Shown: positions 21,230-31,749, numbered from the stretch's first letter. The stretch is 64,000 nucleotides of DNA from Brachybacterium sp. Z12 (GCF_014400405.1 NZ_CP060496.1:2480001-2544000); one strand, 5' to 3'. Made by a program: numbers and translations. The notes: a model not told the origin generated them from the letters alone.

Positions 21230-21370
21230 CGCACCCCTCTCGGCCGCTGCGTTCATTGTGCCGCAGGATCCCTGGGACGGGCGGCTTCTTGCCCTGCGAG
21301 AATGGGGCTACCGGACTCCTCCGTCACCGGGCAGGCTGGGCCTGCCCCTCACCTCAGAAAGGACGCGACG

Positions 21371-21691
21371 ATGATCCTGATCAACGTGAAGTTCCCTGTG
21401 AAGCCCGAGTTCGCCGATCGCTGGCCCGAGATCGCGCGCGAGTTCACCGAGACCACCCTCGCCGAGCCCGGCAACCTGTGGTTCGAGTGGTCGCGCAGCG
21501 TGAAGGACCCGAACACCTACGTGCTCATCGAGGCATTCACCGATGAGGGCGCCGGCCCGCATGTGGACTCCCCTCACTTCAAGAAGATGCAGCAGGAGTT
21601 CCCGCAGTACCTCTCCGCGACCCCGCAGATCATCTCCCAGCAGATCGAGAGCGACGGCTGGGGCCCCATGGGCGAGATCACCGTCGAGTGA
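21371..21691 (+). CDS. Antibiotic-biosynthesis-monooxygenase-domain protein (putative quinol monooxygenase)
   Basis: The 106-residue ABM-fold protein starts M-I-L-I-N-V-K-F and carries the family core N-L-W-F-E-W-S-R and Y-V-L-I-E-A-F-T-D-E with His in G-P-H-V-D-S-P-H-F. Relatives are cofactor-free dimers that oxidise quinols, or bind haem. GAAAGGA lies upstream. It is divergent from the IclR regulator. Confidence 0.85.
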   Translation: MILINVKFPVKPEFADRWPEIAREFTETTLAEPGNLWFEWSRSVKDPNTYVLIEAFTDEGAGPHVDSPHFKKMQQEFPQYLSATPQIISQQIESDGWGPMGEITVE

Positions 21692-21758
21692 GCTGAGCGT
21701 ACTGAGCTGCTGAGTCAGCCCCGAGGTCACCCCCGAGCGCCAGCTGACTATTTCCGGC

Positions 21759-21816
21759 TCGACCGTTGCGCAGTTGGCGCTCTGAGCTCTCAGAACACCC
21801 ACTGTGCAACGGTCGA
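21759..21816. repeat. Nested inverted repeat in a convergent gap
   Basis: TCGACCGTTGCGCAGT (21759-21774) is the reverse complement of ACTGTGCAACGGTCGA (21801-21816) except for one base. The 26-base loop contains a second perfect hairpin TCTGAG-CT-CTCAGA (21781-21794). The element lies between the ends of two converging genes, so a terminator or a REP-like repeat are both possible. Confidence 0.7.
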
Positions 21817-21877
21817 CGGGGACCGCTGATCGGACGGGACGACGGACCGGGGCGGCTGGCGGCGGCTGGTGATCGGA

Positions 21878-21891
21878 TGAAACGCGTTTCA
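21878..21891. repeat. Perfect palindrome TGAAACGCGTTTCA at a stop codon
   Basis: This 14-base palindrome resembles LacI-family operators with a central CG, but it covers the last codon of the TDT transporter gene and no promoter is apparent beside it. It may be a downstream hairpin arm or chance. Regulatory meaning is doubtful. Confidence 0.35.
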
Positions 21892-22980
21892 CTCGATCAC
21901 CGCACGGCGGCTCGACCGTCCCAGGACCCCGCGCACCAGGGTCACGACCAGGCCGGCGGAGACCGCCGCCCACGCGAACACCGCGATGACCATGCCGGCC
22001 ACCCCGACTCCTTCGACGAGCGGCAGGTGCTCCACCCGGCCCAGCCGCATCGAGGCGACCGCGAACATCCCCAGCGGGAACACGATCGACCACAGCGAGG
22101 GGACGTAGCGCAGCGGCACCCGGTGGATCAGATGCCGCCACAGGCCGGCTCCGGCCAGCAGCGGGATCTGCCACAGCGCGAAGCACCAGAAGATCACCAC
22201 GGTGCCGCCGATCAACCCTCGGGCCGCATCGACCATCGGCACCGGGTCCATCGCGTAGATCCCGGCACCGGCGACCACAGCGATCGCGAGCGCCCCCATC
22301 GCCACCCAGTAAGTGGGCTCGAACTGCTGCGGGGTGATGCCGAAGTGCACGATCCGCAGGATCACCAGCACCGCGATCCCCGCGTAGAGGATCGTGCCCA
22401 CCGACCAGGCCATCACCGTGAGCACTCCGAGCAGATCCGCGTAGGCGGGAGTGGCGGGCTTCAGCCCGGACAGGCCGACGGCGAGGGACTGCGAGGCAAC
22501 GGACCAGATGAACCAGCTGCCGTTGGTGCGAGCGAGGATCGGCTCACCGTCCCGCCTCATCAGCACCTGCCAGGGCAGCACGTAGCCGAGCACGATCCAG
22601 ATCGCAGCACCGATCGCGAGCAGGACGACCGAGGCCATGCCCATCCCCACCTGCTGCAGGCCCACGGCGAGGACGCCGGCTGCGGCGACGATGGTGAAGA
22701 ACCCGAAGGCCGTCTCCGGGTTCCGGGCGTCGGCGCGCATACGGTCGCGGTGCCGTGCCCAGCGCAGGGTGTACAGCGCCGTGAGCACAGCGGCAGCGAC
22801 CGCTGCGAGGACCAGCAGCACCAGTGCCGCCCCGTCGGCCCCCGCCATCCGCAGCGCGATCGACACGATCCCCGTCGCCATCACCAGGGCGAAGTAGCCC
22901 GGAGCGAGCCCGGCGAGCGCCTGTTCGGCACGTACGGCGAGGGGCGGGATGGTCGCAGAGGTGGCGGAGGAGGAGGGCAC
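21889..22980 (-). CDS. TDT-family (TehA/Mae1-like) transporter
   Basis: The 363-residue membrane protein has ten hydrophobic helices and the family opening L-A-P-G-Y-F-A-L-V-M-A-T-G-I-V-S. Relatives move C4-dicarboxylates, malate, sulfite or act as anion channels. The GTG at 22980 is the best start although its ribosome site is weak. It shares a divergent promoter region with the DHA2 efflux pump. The substrate is unknown. Confidence 0.82.
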   Translation of the reverse strand: MPSSSATSATIPPLAVRAEQALAGLAPGYFALVMATGIVSIALRMAGADGAALVLLVLAAVAAAVLTALYTLRWARHRDRMRADARNPETAFGFFTIVAAAGVLAVGLQQVGMGMASVVLLAIGAAIWIVLGYVLPWQVLMRRDGEPILARTNGSWFIWSVASQSLAVGLSGLKPATPAYADLLGVLTVMAWSVGTILYAGIAVLVILRIVHFGITPQQFEPTYWVAMGALAIAVVAGAGIYAMDPVPMVDAARGLIGGTVVIFWCFALWQIPLLAGAGLWRHLIHRVPLRYVPSLWSIVFPLGMFAVASMRLGRVEHLPLVEGVGVAGMVIAVFAWAAVSAGLVVTLVRGVLGRSSRRAVIE

Positions 22981-23046
22981 GCTGCCATTGTGCGACGGGT
23001 GCGTCTCCCGCGGTGGCAGTGAGGCGCTCCTCGCACCCGTCCGACC

Positions 23047-23076
23047 TTGCACCCAGTGCAACTTCGCACCTAGTGT
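23047..23076 (+). promoter_or_regulatory. Promoter and operator-like palindrome before the efflux gene
   Basis: TTGCAC (23047-23052) and TAGTGT (23071-23076) are separated by 18 bases, fitting -35 and -10 elements. The -35 box is part of the inverted repeat TTGCAC-CCA-GTGCAA (23047-23061), placed where a repressor would block the polymerase. No regulator gene is adjacent. Confidence 0.5.
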
Positions 23077-23148
23077 CGTGTGCGGTGGCCGATGCCGCCG
23101 GACGAGTGAAGCAGAGGCCCGGGCGATCGGGACGGGGAGGTTCCAGCC

Positions 23149-24591
23149 ATGGGGCGGATGCACGATGGGGCCACGGACGGCACCGACCCCGCACCGCCGG
23201 CGGTGAACCCGAACCTCGTGATGGCGGTCCTGCTCGCCGGGGCGTTCGTGATCATCCTCAACCAGACGCTGCTGAACACGGCCCTGCCGGCGTTCATGGT
23301 GGAATTCGGCATCACCGCGAACACCGCACAGTGGGTGACCACTCTGTTCATGCTGGTGAACGGCATCATGATCCCGGCCACGGCCTTCCTGATCCAGAAG
23401 TTCACCACGCGCACGATGTTCTTCGCCGCGATGGGCATCTTCGCTCTGGGGACGGTCATCTGCGCCATCGCCCCGGCGTACCCGGTGCTGTTGGTCGGCC
23501 GGGTGGTTCAGGCCGCGAGCGGCGGGATGATCATGCCGCTGATGCAGACGATTCTGTTCGCGATCTTCCCGATCCATAAGCGCGGCACCGCCATGGGCAC
23601 CTTCGGGTTGGTGATCTCCTTCGCTCCCGCGATCGGGCCCACCCTGTCCGGCTTCATCGTGGACCACTGGTCGTGGCGCTGGCTGTTCGTGATGATGCTG
23701 CCGATCGCGCTCGGCGCCCTGATCTTCGCCCACTTCACCCTCCGCAACGTCACCGAGCGCACGAACCCCCGCCTGGACGTGCTCTCGCTGATCCTGTCCA
23801 CCTTCGCCTTCGGCGGGCTGCTGTTCGGCTTCAGCAATGCCGGCACGGTGGGCTGGCTGGACGCCCAGGTGCTCGCCCCTCTGATCGTCGGTGCCCTGAC
23901 GCTGGTGTGGTTCGTGCACCGCCAACTGCGGCTCGAGGAGCCGCTGCTCGAGCTGGGGGTGCTGCGGAACCGCATGTTCACCCTCGGCACGGTGCTGGGC
24001 ATGCTGGTGTTCATGGCGATGATCGGCGGAATGCTGATGATCCCGCTGTACATGCAGAACATGAGCGACTTCACCGCCATGGAATCCGGGCTGGTGCTGC
24101 TTCCGGGCGCGGTCATCATGGGGATCATGTCCCCGGTGACCGGGCGGATCTTCGACCGCTTCGGCGCCTCTGCGCTCGCGATCATCGGGTTCAGCCTGCT
24201 GGCGATCACGAGCTTCCTGCTGGCGCTGCTGTCGGTCGAGACCACCTTCGCCTACATCGCGATCGTCAACGCCGTGCGGATGCTGGGCACCGCGATGGTG
24301 ATCATGCCGGTGACCACGGCCGCACTGAACCAGCTCCCGCAACGGATGATCCCCCACGGCGCCGCCGTGAACAACACCCTGCGGCAGGTCGCGGCCTCCG
24401 TCGGCACCGGGGTGCTGGTGACGGTGATGACCGCCGCTGCGAAGGATCCCGAGGTGTACGGCGCGGCCGGTGCGATCCACGGCGTGAACGTGGCGTTCAT
24501 GGTCGCCGGCGGGATCGCCGCAGCAGGCCTGATCGGCTCCTGCTTCCTGCGCGGCTCCCGCCCGCGGGCCGCGGCCACGGACCACGGATGA
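23149..24591 (+). CDS. DHA2-family multidrug efflux MFS transporter
   Basis: This 480-residue, 14-helix drug:H+ antiporter is of the EmrB/QacA type. Features include the early N-Q-T-L-L-N-T-A-L-P-A in helix 1, motif A-like segments, G-L-V-I-S-F-A-P-A-I-G-P-T-L-S-G as antiporter motif C in helix 5, and a second-half A-A-L-N-Q-L-P. ATG 23149 follows GGGGAGG with eight bases spacing. Export of toxic compounds is likely, substrates unknown. Confidence 0.87.
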   Translation: MGRMHDGATDGTDPAPPAVNPNLVMAVLLAGAFVIILNQTLLNTALPAFMVEFGITANTAQWVTTLFMLVNGIMIPATAFLIQKFTTRTMFFAAMGIFALGTVICAIAPAYPVLLVGRVVQAASGGMIMPLMQTILFAIFPIHKRGTAMGTFGLVISFAPAIGPTLSGFIVDHWSWRWLFVMMLPIALGALIFAHFTLRNVTERTNPRLDVLSLILSTFAFGGLLFGFSNAGTVGWLDAQVLAPLIVGALTLVWFVHRQLRLEEPLLELGVLRNRMFTLGTVLGMLVFMAMIGGMLMIPLYMQNMSDFTAMESGLVLLPGAVIMGIMSPVTGRIFDRFGASALAIIGFSLLAITSFLLALLSVETTFAYIAIVNAVRMLGTAMVIMPVTTAALNQLPQRMIPHGAAVNNTLRQVAASVGTGVLVTVMTAAAKDPEVYGAAGAIHGVNVAFMVAGGIAAAGLIGSCFLRGSRPRAAATDHG

Positions 24592-24881
24592 TCCCCGGCC
24601 CGTCGCGCGCGGCGACGGGAGGATTCCGGGACACCGCACCATGGCCCAGGCCATACTGAGCTCAGCGCCGCACACACGCCCCATCTGCCGCCGTGCGGCC
24701 TGCGATGCCTGCTGGGTCACCTCTCCAGCTCGCCCGCTGGCCCGGCGCTCCGATCGACCCTAAAGTCGAAGACTGCCTGCGACCTGCGAAACCTTGCTCG
24801 GTCGCGAGTAACGTTGTCTCCTCCGGGCCGGCCCGCGCCCCTGCGCAGGGACGCCCGCTCGAACCGATCGAAAGGACCGTG

Positions 24882-27115
24882 ATGGCCGAGGCCGCCATGA
24901 CCCCTCGCCCCGCAGACTCCCCCGACTCCCGGCGGGACCCGGGCGGTGGACACGGCGAACCGGCCCCCGCATCAGCAGCAGCGAAGCGCTCCCACTCCCC
25001 GTCAACTGGCCGGTGTTCGCAGGCACCTCGGCGATCATCGTCGCCTTCGTGCTCTTCGCCGGGATCTGGCCGGATACCGCCGAGACGGTCATCTTCGGCT
25101 CCATGGCCTGGGTGGCGAAGAACTTCGGCTGGTACTACGTCCTGACCGCCACCATCGTGGTGGTGTTCGTGCTGATCGTCGCGTTCTCAAAGGTCGGCGG
25201 GACGAAGATGGGCCCGGACCATTCGCTGCCGAAGTACAACCTGTTCACCTGGGCCGCGATGCTGTTCGCCGCCGGGATCGGTGTGGACCTGATGTTCTTC
25301 GGGATCTCCGGCCCGGCCACGAACTTCCTCACCCCGCCGGATGTTTCGGCCGGGTCCGAAGAGGCGGCCCGGATGGCTCCTCTCTGGACGATCTTCCACT
25401 ACGGGATCCCCGGCTGGGCGATGTACGCCCTCATGGGCATGGCCTTCGGCCTCTTCGCCTACCGCTACCACCTGCCGCTGTCCATCCGCTCCGCGTTGGC
25501 CCCGATCTTCGGCAAGCGGATCCACGGGGGCATCGGCCACGCCGCTGAGATCGGCGCGACCATCGGCACCATCTTCGGCATCTCGGTATCGCTCGGCATC
25601 GGCGTGGTGTTCCTGAACTTCGGGCTCTCCTCGCTGTTCGGCGTCCCGAACTCGATCGCCGTACAGGTCGCACTGATGGCACTGGCCGTGTTCATCACCG
25701 TCCTGTCCACCGTCTCCGGCGTGGACAAGGGCATCCGCCGGCTGTCCGAGCTGAACGTCGTCCTCGCGATCATCCTCATGCTGTGGGTGGTTTTCTCCGG
25801 GAACACGACCCAGCTGCTCAACGCCCTGGTCCAGAACATCGGCGACTTCTTCTCCCGGTTCCCCGGGATGATGATGAACACCTTCGCGTACAATGAGGGC
25901 GCGGCGGAGTATCCCGCGGACCAGTGGATGGCCGACTGGACACTGTTCTTCTGGGCCTGGTGGATCGCGTGGGCGCCGTTCGTCAGCCTGTTCCTGGCCC
26001 GCATCTCGCGTGGCCGCACCCTGCGCCAGTTCGTGATCGGCGTGCTGCTGATCCCCTTCGCCTTCATCCTGCTGTGGGTCTCGATCTTCGGCAACGCCGC
26101 GATGAGCTTCTTCGGCGACGCGGAGTTCCTCGACCTCGCCGTCAACCAGCCCGAGTCCGGGTTCTTCAACCTGCTCGAGCAGTACCCCGGCGCGATCTTC
26201 ACCGTCTCCCTCGCCCTGATCACCGGGATGTTCTTCTACGTCACCTCCGCGGACTCCGGCTCGCTGGTGATGGCGAACATGACCTCGAAGTCCTCCACCA
26301 CTGACTCGGACGGCCCGCCCTGGCTGCGCATCGTGTGGGCGGTCATCACGGGCGCTCTGACCCTGGTGATGCTGTTCATCGACGGTGTCTACACGCTGCA
26401 GGCCGCGACCGTCATCGTGGGGCTGCCGCTGTCGATCCTCGTCTATCTGGTGATGTTCAGCCTCTGGAAGGTGCTGCGCACCGAGCACATGAACCTCGTC
26501 TCCCGCCAGGCGACGCTTCCTGCGCTGCTGACCAGCCGGGTCCGCGAGGCGGAGGGCGGCGAGCGCGGCTCGTGGCGCCAACGCCTCCAGCACCGCATGT
26601 CCTATGCCTCTGCCGACCAGGCGACCACTTTCATCGATACCGTGGCCACCCCCGCGGTCGAGGAGGTCGCGGCGGAGCTGAAGAAGCTTGGCGCCGATGT
26701 CGTGTGCCACCGCGGTGCGCACCCGGACAGCGGGATCCCCTTCGTGGACCTCGTCGTCTCCTTCCCCGAGGCCGAGGACTTCAAGTACCAGACGTACCCG
26801 GTCGCCTTCTCGACGCCCAGCTTCGCGGCGAACCTGGCGGCCGTGCGCGACACCTACTACCGGGTCGAGATCTTCTCGACCCTCGGCTCCCGAGGCCGGG
26901 ACATCATGGGCTATTCGAAGGATCAGGTCATCGCCGATGTGCTGGACTCCTACGACGCGCACATCATGTACCTGACGATGAGCACCGAGCTCGGCACCGC
27001 GACGGGCACCATCCCCGTCACGGCGCCGGACACCTGGGACGACACCGACCAGGTAGATGCCCCCGACGATCTCGAAACCTCCACCACACCCGACACGAAG
27101 GAGCGACATGACTGA
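24882..27115 (+). CDS. betT: BetT-like choline BCCT transporter, frameshifted near the start
   Basis: This is a Na+- or H+-coupled uptake carrier for choline. Twelve helices carry the BCCT aromatic motif F-F-W-A-W-W-I-A-W-A-P-F and R-I-S-R-G-R-T-L-R-Q-F. A roughly 200-residue cytoplasmic C-terminal domain, typical of osmotically regulated BetT, follows. ATG 24882 has AAAGGA upstream. One C is missing near 24989-24993, and restoring it joins A-A-A-K-R-S to P-L-P-V-N-W-P-V-F-A-G. The restored length is about 744 residues. The stop lies after the betB start (8-base overlap), so betT-betB-betA form an operon for choline to glycine betaine. Confidence 0.88.
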
Positions 27116-28591
27116 CCCCATCGCCACCCTGTTCATCGACGGAGAGTGGGTGCCCTCCTCCTCGGGCGAGACCCGCACCGTGATCTGCCCCGCCGACCAG
27201 AGCGAGGTCGGGGTGGTCTCCGAGGCCACCGCGGCGGACGTCGAGCGCGCGATCCTCGCGGCGCGGCGGGCTTTCGAGGCCCGCGTCTGGGCCGACAAGC
27301 CCGCCTCCGAGCGGGGCGACTTCCTGCTGCAGGTCGCCGACGCACTCCAGGAGCGCAAGGCCGAGTTCGCCCGCGCCGAGGCGCTCGACACCGGCAAGCG
27401 CCTGGTCGAGGCCGAGGGCGACATGGACGACATCACCGCCTGCTTCCGCTACTTCGGCAAGATCGCGGGCCAGAACCCGGGCCGCCTGATCGATGCCGGA
27501 GACGACAGCGTGATCTCCCGCGTGGTCCACGAGCCGATCGGGGTGTGCGGCATGATCACGCCCTGGAACTTCCCGCTGCTGCAGGCCTCGTGGAAGATCG
27601 CCCCGGCCCTCGCCGCCGGCAACTCCTTCATCATCAAGCCTGCCGAGCTCACCCCCACACCACCATCCTGATCGTGGACGTGCTGGACAAGCTCGGCCTG
27701 CCCGCCGGGGTCGCGAACCTCGTACTGGGTGACGGCGGCGTGGTCGGCGCACCGCTGTCCTCCCACCCGGAGATCGACCTGGTCTCCTTCACCGGTGGTC
27801 TGGTCACCGGGCGGAAGATCGCCGAGTCCGCCGCGCACGGAATCAAGAAGGTCGCCCTCGAGCTGGGCGGGAAGAACCCCAACGTGGTGTTCGCCGACGC
27901 CGACTACGAGGCCGCCCTCGACAACGCGCTCAACGCCGCCTTCATGGACTCCGGTCTGCTGTGCTCGGCCGGCACGCGCCTGATCCTGCAGGACACCATC
28001 GCGGAGCGCTTCGTCGACGATCTCGTGAAGCGCGCCGAGGGCATCGTCATGGGCGGCCCGCTGGACGAGAAGGCGGAGACCGGACCGCTGGTCTCGAAGG
28101 AGCACCGCGACAAGGTCACCGACTACGTCAAGCGCGGGATCGAGGCCGGGGCGCGCCTGCGCACCGGCGGGCACTGGGGCGGCCCCGAGCATGAGCAGGG
28201 CTTCTTCTACGCCCCGACCATCCTGGACCAGTGCGCCTCCGACAACCCCGCAGTGGTCGAGGAGGGCTTCGGCCCGGTGATCACGGTGGAGACCTTCTCG
28301 ACCGAGGAGGAGGCCATCGCGATCGCCAACGACACCGAGTACGGCCTGGCCGGCGGTGTGTGGACCTCGGATGCCGGGGTCGCGAACCGGGTCTCGCGGC
28401 GCCTGCGCCACGGCACCATCTGGATCAACGACTACCACCCCTACCTCCCGCAGGCGGAGTGGGGCGGTTTCAAGATGTCGGGCGTCGGCCGCGAGCTGGG
28501 CCCCACCGGGCTCGAGGAGTACACCGAGGCCAAGCACATCTACGAGAACACCGAGCCGGCCGTCACCGGCTGGTTCCCGCGCAAGGACTGA
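27108..28591 (+). CDS. betB: Betaine-aldehyde dehydrogenase, frameshifted
   Basis: This NAD(P)+-dependent aldehyde dehydrogenase converts betaine aldehyde to glycine betaine. The N-terminal half has P-W-N-F-P-L-L-Q-A-S-W-K and I-I-K-P-A-E for cofactor binding. The catalytic Glu is in L-E-L-G-G-K-N-P and the nucleophile Cys in S-G-L-L-C-S-A-G-T-R. One C is missing from CCCCC 27652-27656, so P-A-E-L-T-P should continue H-T-T-I-L-I-V-D. The restored length is 494 residues, normal for BetB. It is preceded by AAGGAG and sits between betT and betA. Confidence 0.88.
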
Positions 28592-28680
28592 CCTCGCGCC
28601 CCTGGGATCGTCCCGTCGCGCACCGCGCCGGGGCGGTCCCTCCCCTCCCTCTTTCCCTCCATCGACAGGAAGCAGCAGAC

Positions 28681-30273
28681 ATGTCCGCACAGGACCTCAC
28701 ATCCGAGAGAACCCCTCTCCGAGTTCGATTACATCGTCGTCGGCGGTGGCTCCGCCGGTGCCGTCCTGGCGGCGCGCCTGAGCGAGGACCCGAGCGTCGA
28801 CGTGGCCCTGCTCGAGGCCGGCCCCTCCGACCTCGAGCACCAGGAGGTGCTGCAGCTCAAGCGCTGGCCCGAGCTGCTGGAATCCGGGCTGGACTGGGAC
28901 TACCCGATCGAGCCCCAGGAGAACGGCAACTCCTTCATGCGCCACTCCCGCGCGAAGGTGCTGGGTGGCTGCTCGTCCCACAACTCCTGCATCGCCTTCC
29001 ACCCGCCGGCGGAGGACATGGACCTGTGGGAGCAGCTCGGCGCCGAGGGCTGGAACGCAGAGACGATCATGCCGCTGATCGCCCGGCTCGAGACGAACAT
29101 GAACCGCTCCGGCGAGGGGCACGGCACCGACGGCCCGGTCCACCTCATGGACGTCCCTGCCGAGGATCCCGTCGGCATCGCGCTGCTGGAGGCCTGCGAG
29201 CAGGCCGGCATCCCGAAGGCCACGTTCAACGACTTCGAGACCGTGGTCAACGGCGCGAACTGGTTCCAGGTGAACCGCCAGGCCGACGGCACCCGCGCCT
29301 CCTCCTCGGTGTCCTACCTGCACCCGAACCTGGAGCGCGAGAACCTGCACGTCCTGACCGGCCTGCAGGTGATGCGGGTGCTCTTCGACGAGGAGCAGCG
29401 GGCCACGGGCGTGGAGTACATCGACAACGTCTTCGACCGCTCCTCGATCATGCATGCCCGCCGCGAGGTGATCCTCTCCGCCGGTGCGATCGACTCCCCC
29501 AAGCTGCTGATGCTCTCCGGCATCGGCCCCGCCGAGCACCTGCGCGAGGTGGGCATCGAGGTGCGGGTCGACTCCCCGGTGTCGGCTCGAACCTGCAGGA
29601 CCACCCGGAGGCGGTCATCTCGTGGGAGTCCACGCAGAAGATGACCCGCGAGACCACCCAGTGGTGGGAGATCGGGATCTTCGCCGCCACCCAGGAGGGC
29701 CTGGACCTGCCGGACCTGATGATGCACTACGGCTCGGTGCCCTTCGACATGCACACCCGCCGTCAGGGCTACCCCACCTCGCCGGAGTCCTTCGCACTGA
29801 CCCCGAACGTCACCCACGCGCGCTCGCGCGGCACGGTGCGCCTGCGCTCGATCGACTACCGCGACAAGCCGAAGGTGGATCCGCGCTACTTCACCGACGA
29901 GGAGGGCCATGACATGCGCGTGGCCGTCGCCGGGATCAGGAGGGCCCGCGAGATCGTCGCGCAGTCCGGCATGGACGCGTTCCGCGGCCGGGAGCTGTTC
30001 CCCGGTGAGGACGTGCAGACCGATGAGGAGATCGCCGAGTACGTCTCCAAGACCCACAACACCGTCTACCACCCCGCCGGTTCGGTGCGGATGGGCGCGG
30101 TGGATGACGACATGTCGCCGCTTGACCCGCAGCTGCGGGTCAAGGGCGTCACGGGCCTGCGCGTGGTCGACGGCTCGGTCATGCCGCAGCTGGTCGCGGT
30201 GAACCCCAACATCACCACGATGCTGATCGGTGAGCGCGCCGCGGAGCTGATCCGCGGCGAGCAGTCGGCCTGA
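28681..30273 (+). CDS. betA: Choline dehydrogenase (GMC family), two frame changes
   Basis: This FAD enzyme oxidises choline to betaine aldehyde. The FAD motif V-V-G-G-G-S-A-G-A-V-L-A-A-R lies about 20 residues in. The active-site region V-Y-H-P-A-G-S-V-R-M-G and N-P-N-I-T-T-M-L-I-G hold the catalytic His and Asn. The frame shifts near 28712-28720 (one extra or two missing bases, joining T-P-L to E-F-D-Y-I-V) and at CCCC 29573-29576 or the following GG (one base lost, restoring V-G-S-N-L-Q-D-H-P-E). The restored length is about 531 residues. It ends the bet operon and is followed by a strong hairpin. Confidence 0.86.
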   Translation: MSAQDLTSERTPLRVRLHRRRRWLRRCRPGGAPERGPERRRGPARGRPLRPRAPGGAAAQALARAAGIRAGLGLPDRAPGERQLLHAPLPREGAGWLLVPQLLHRLPPAGGGHGPVGAARRRGLERRDDHAADRPARDEHEPLRRGARHRRPGPPHGRPCRGSRRHRAAGGLRAGRHPEGHVQRLRDRGQRRELVPGEPPGRRHPRLLLGVLPAPEPGAREPARPDRPAGDAGALRRGAAGHGRGVHRQRLRPLLDHACPPRGDPLRRCDRLPQAADALRHRPRRAPARGGHRGAGRLPGVGSNLQDHPEAVISWESTQKMTRETTQWWEIGIFAATQEGLDLPDLMMHYGSVPFDMHTRRQGYPTSPESFALTPNVTHARSRGTVRLRSIDYRDKPKVDPRYFTDEEGHDMRVAVAGIRRAREIVAQSGMDAFRGRELFPGEDVQTDEEIAEYVSKTHNTVYHPAGSVRMGAVDDDMSPLDPQLRVKGVTGLRVVDGSVMPQLVAVNPNITTMLIGERAAELIRGEQSA

Positions 30274-30322
30274 GCACGGCCCGGGGCTGCGCGGCCCTCG
30301 GCATCCCCAGCACGTGAGCGCG

Positions 30323-30359
30323 GAGGCGCGGTGCCGGTCCTCGACCGGTGCCGCGCCTC
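30323..30359 (+). terminator. Terminator hairpin after the bet operon
   Basis: GAGGCGCGGTGCCGGTC and GACCGGTGCCGCGCCTC form a 17-bp stem with two G-T pairs and a CTC loop, 50 bases after the betA stop. Confidence 0.8.
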
Positions 30360-30423
30360 TGTCATGCCGGTTGCGCGACGGGACCCTTCTGGAGCGTCCG
30401 GCCGGGACCGTACACTCTGGGAT

Positions 30424-30862
30424 GTGATCACACTCACGCCCCCTCGTGCGGAGGACAGGTTCTCCTCCGTGCTGCACTTCGCGCACGAGAACGCAGCCAC
30501 CCTCGACGTCGCTGACCTGGCGGCGCAGGCTGGGTACAGCCCTTTCCACTTCACCCGGATCTTCAGCGCCCGCATGGGGATCGGTCCCGGCCAGTACCTC
30601 ACCGCCCTGCGGATCGACGCGGCGAAGCGGATGCTGCTGGCAGGCGATGATGCAGTGATCGACGTGGCCAGCGCAGTCGGCTTCGACTCGCTCTCGAGCT
30701 TCAGCCGCCGTTTCCGCAGCACGGTCGGGGTGGCGCCGGGGCAGCTGCGTCGACTCGCCGACCGGATCAGCGACCGGCGAGGTGGCTCTCGAGCTCGCCG
30801 CGAGTGGAGCAGCGGCACGACCGCCGCTGCTCTCGGACCTGCCGAGCCTCTGCCGCCGCTGA
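30424..30862 (+). CDS. AraC-family regulator, C-terminal end uncertain
   Basis: A two-helix-turn-helix AraC DNA-binding domain covers residues 10-105 (A-D-L-A-A-Q-A-G-Y-S-P-F-H-F-T-R-I-F and V-G-F-D-S-L-S-S-F-S-R-R-F-R). The GTG at 30424 is the only sensible start. The frame as written would run through the next gene to 31407. A change near 30770-30780 leads to T-G-E-V-A-L-E-L-A-A-S-G and a TGA at 30860, which is a more plausible end. It follows the bet operon and precedes a VOC gene, and either may be regulated. Confidence 0.7.
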
Positions 30863-30952
30863 CTGCGCAGGATCGGACACACCTGCGCGCCCCGCCCGCT
30901 CTAGGTTTGGAACACCAGGGCCCCATGGATCCACCGCACCCCAGGAGGAATG

Positions 30953-31749
30953 ATGATTCGCAGCACCGGCACCAGCACCTGGCTCGATCTCAGCATCACC
31001 GACACCGACGCGGCGAAGGCCTTCTACGGAGGCTTGTTCGGCTGGGAGTTCGAGGACCTCGGCGAGAGCTTCAATCACTATCACCTGATCCGCAACGGCG
31101 ACGCCCTGGTGGGCGGGCTGATGAACGTCTCGGGCATGACCTGCCCGGCCGGCGATCCGCTGCCGCCCGAATGGGACGTCTACCTCGCCGTCGACGACGC
31201 CGATGCCCGCACCGCGAAGGCCGCGGCGGCCGGCGGCATGGTCATCGTCCCTCCCGATGCGATCAGCGACTCGGGGCGGATGTCGGTGATCCTCGACGCC
31301 ACCGGCGCATCCATCGGTCTGTGGCAGGCCGGGGACCTCGAGGGCTACGAGTTCACGGGCACGCCCGGCTCGCCGGTGTGGTTCGAGCTGATGACGCACA
31401 AGTATGACGAGGCCGTCGCGTTCTACACCGAGGTGTTCGACGCCCAGCTGGTGCCGATGGAGGAGGAGATGTCCGGGCCGGACTTCCGCTACGCGACCAA
31501 CGGCCCGGGCGAGAGCGCGAGCTGGGGGCTGTGCGACGCGACCGGCATGATGCCCGAGGACGCCACCGGCTGGCGCGTCTACCTGGGCGTGGACTCCAGC
31601 GACACAGCGATTGCGCGGGTGGAGGAGCTCGGCGGCAGGGTGCTGGACGGCCCGACGCCCTCCCCTTCGGGACCATCGCCACGATCGCCGATCCCGAGGG
31701 CGCGACCTTCCAGATCAGCGCGATGGACGAGGCCGCGCCCGAGGGATGA
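30953..31749 (+). CDS. Two-domain VOC (glyoxalase/bleomycin-resistance fold) protein, frameshifted
   Basis: The protein has two tandem vicinal-oxygen-chelate domains, about residues 5-125 and 135-265, each opening with W-x-x-x strands (T-S-T-W-L-D-L-S-I-T-D and G-S-P-V-W-F-E-L-M-T). AGGAGG at 30943-30948 favours ATG 30953 over 30950. One C is missing from CCCC 31662-31665; the restored end is P-F-G-T-I-A-T-I-A-D-P-E-G-A-T-F to stop at 31747. The restored length is about 265 residues. The substrate is unknown. Confidence 0.78.

Noticed and set aside
21878..21891. Catabolite-type LacI-family operator
   Set aside because: The palindrome fits the pattern, but it lies at the end of a gene between converging genes, with no promoter to control.
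21889..24720. A 943-codon reverse open frame
   Set aside because: Only its last 363 codons (the TDT transporter) are a gene. The rest is the complement of the DHA2 efflux gene and of G+C-rich coding bias, with His/Asp/Gln-rich nonsense composition.
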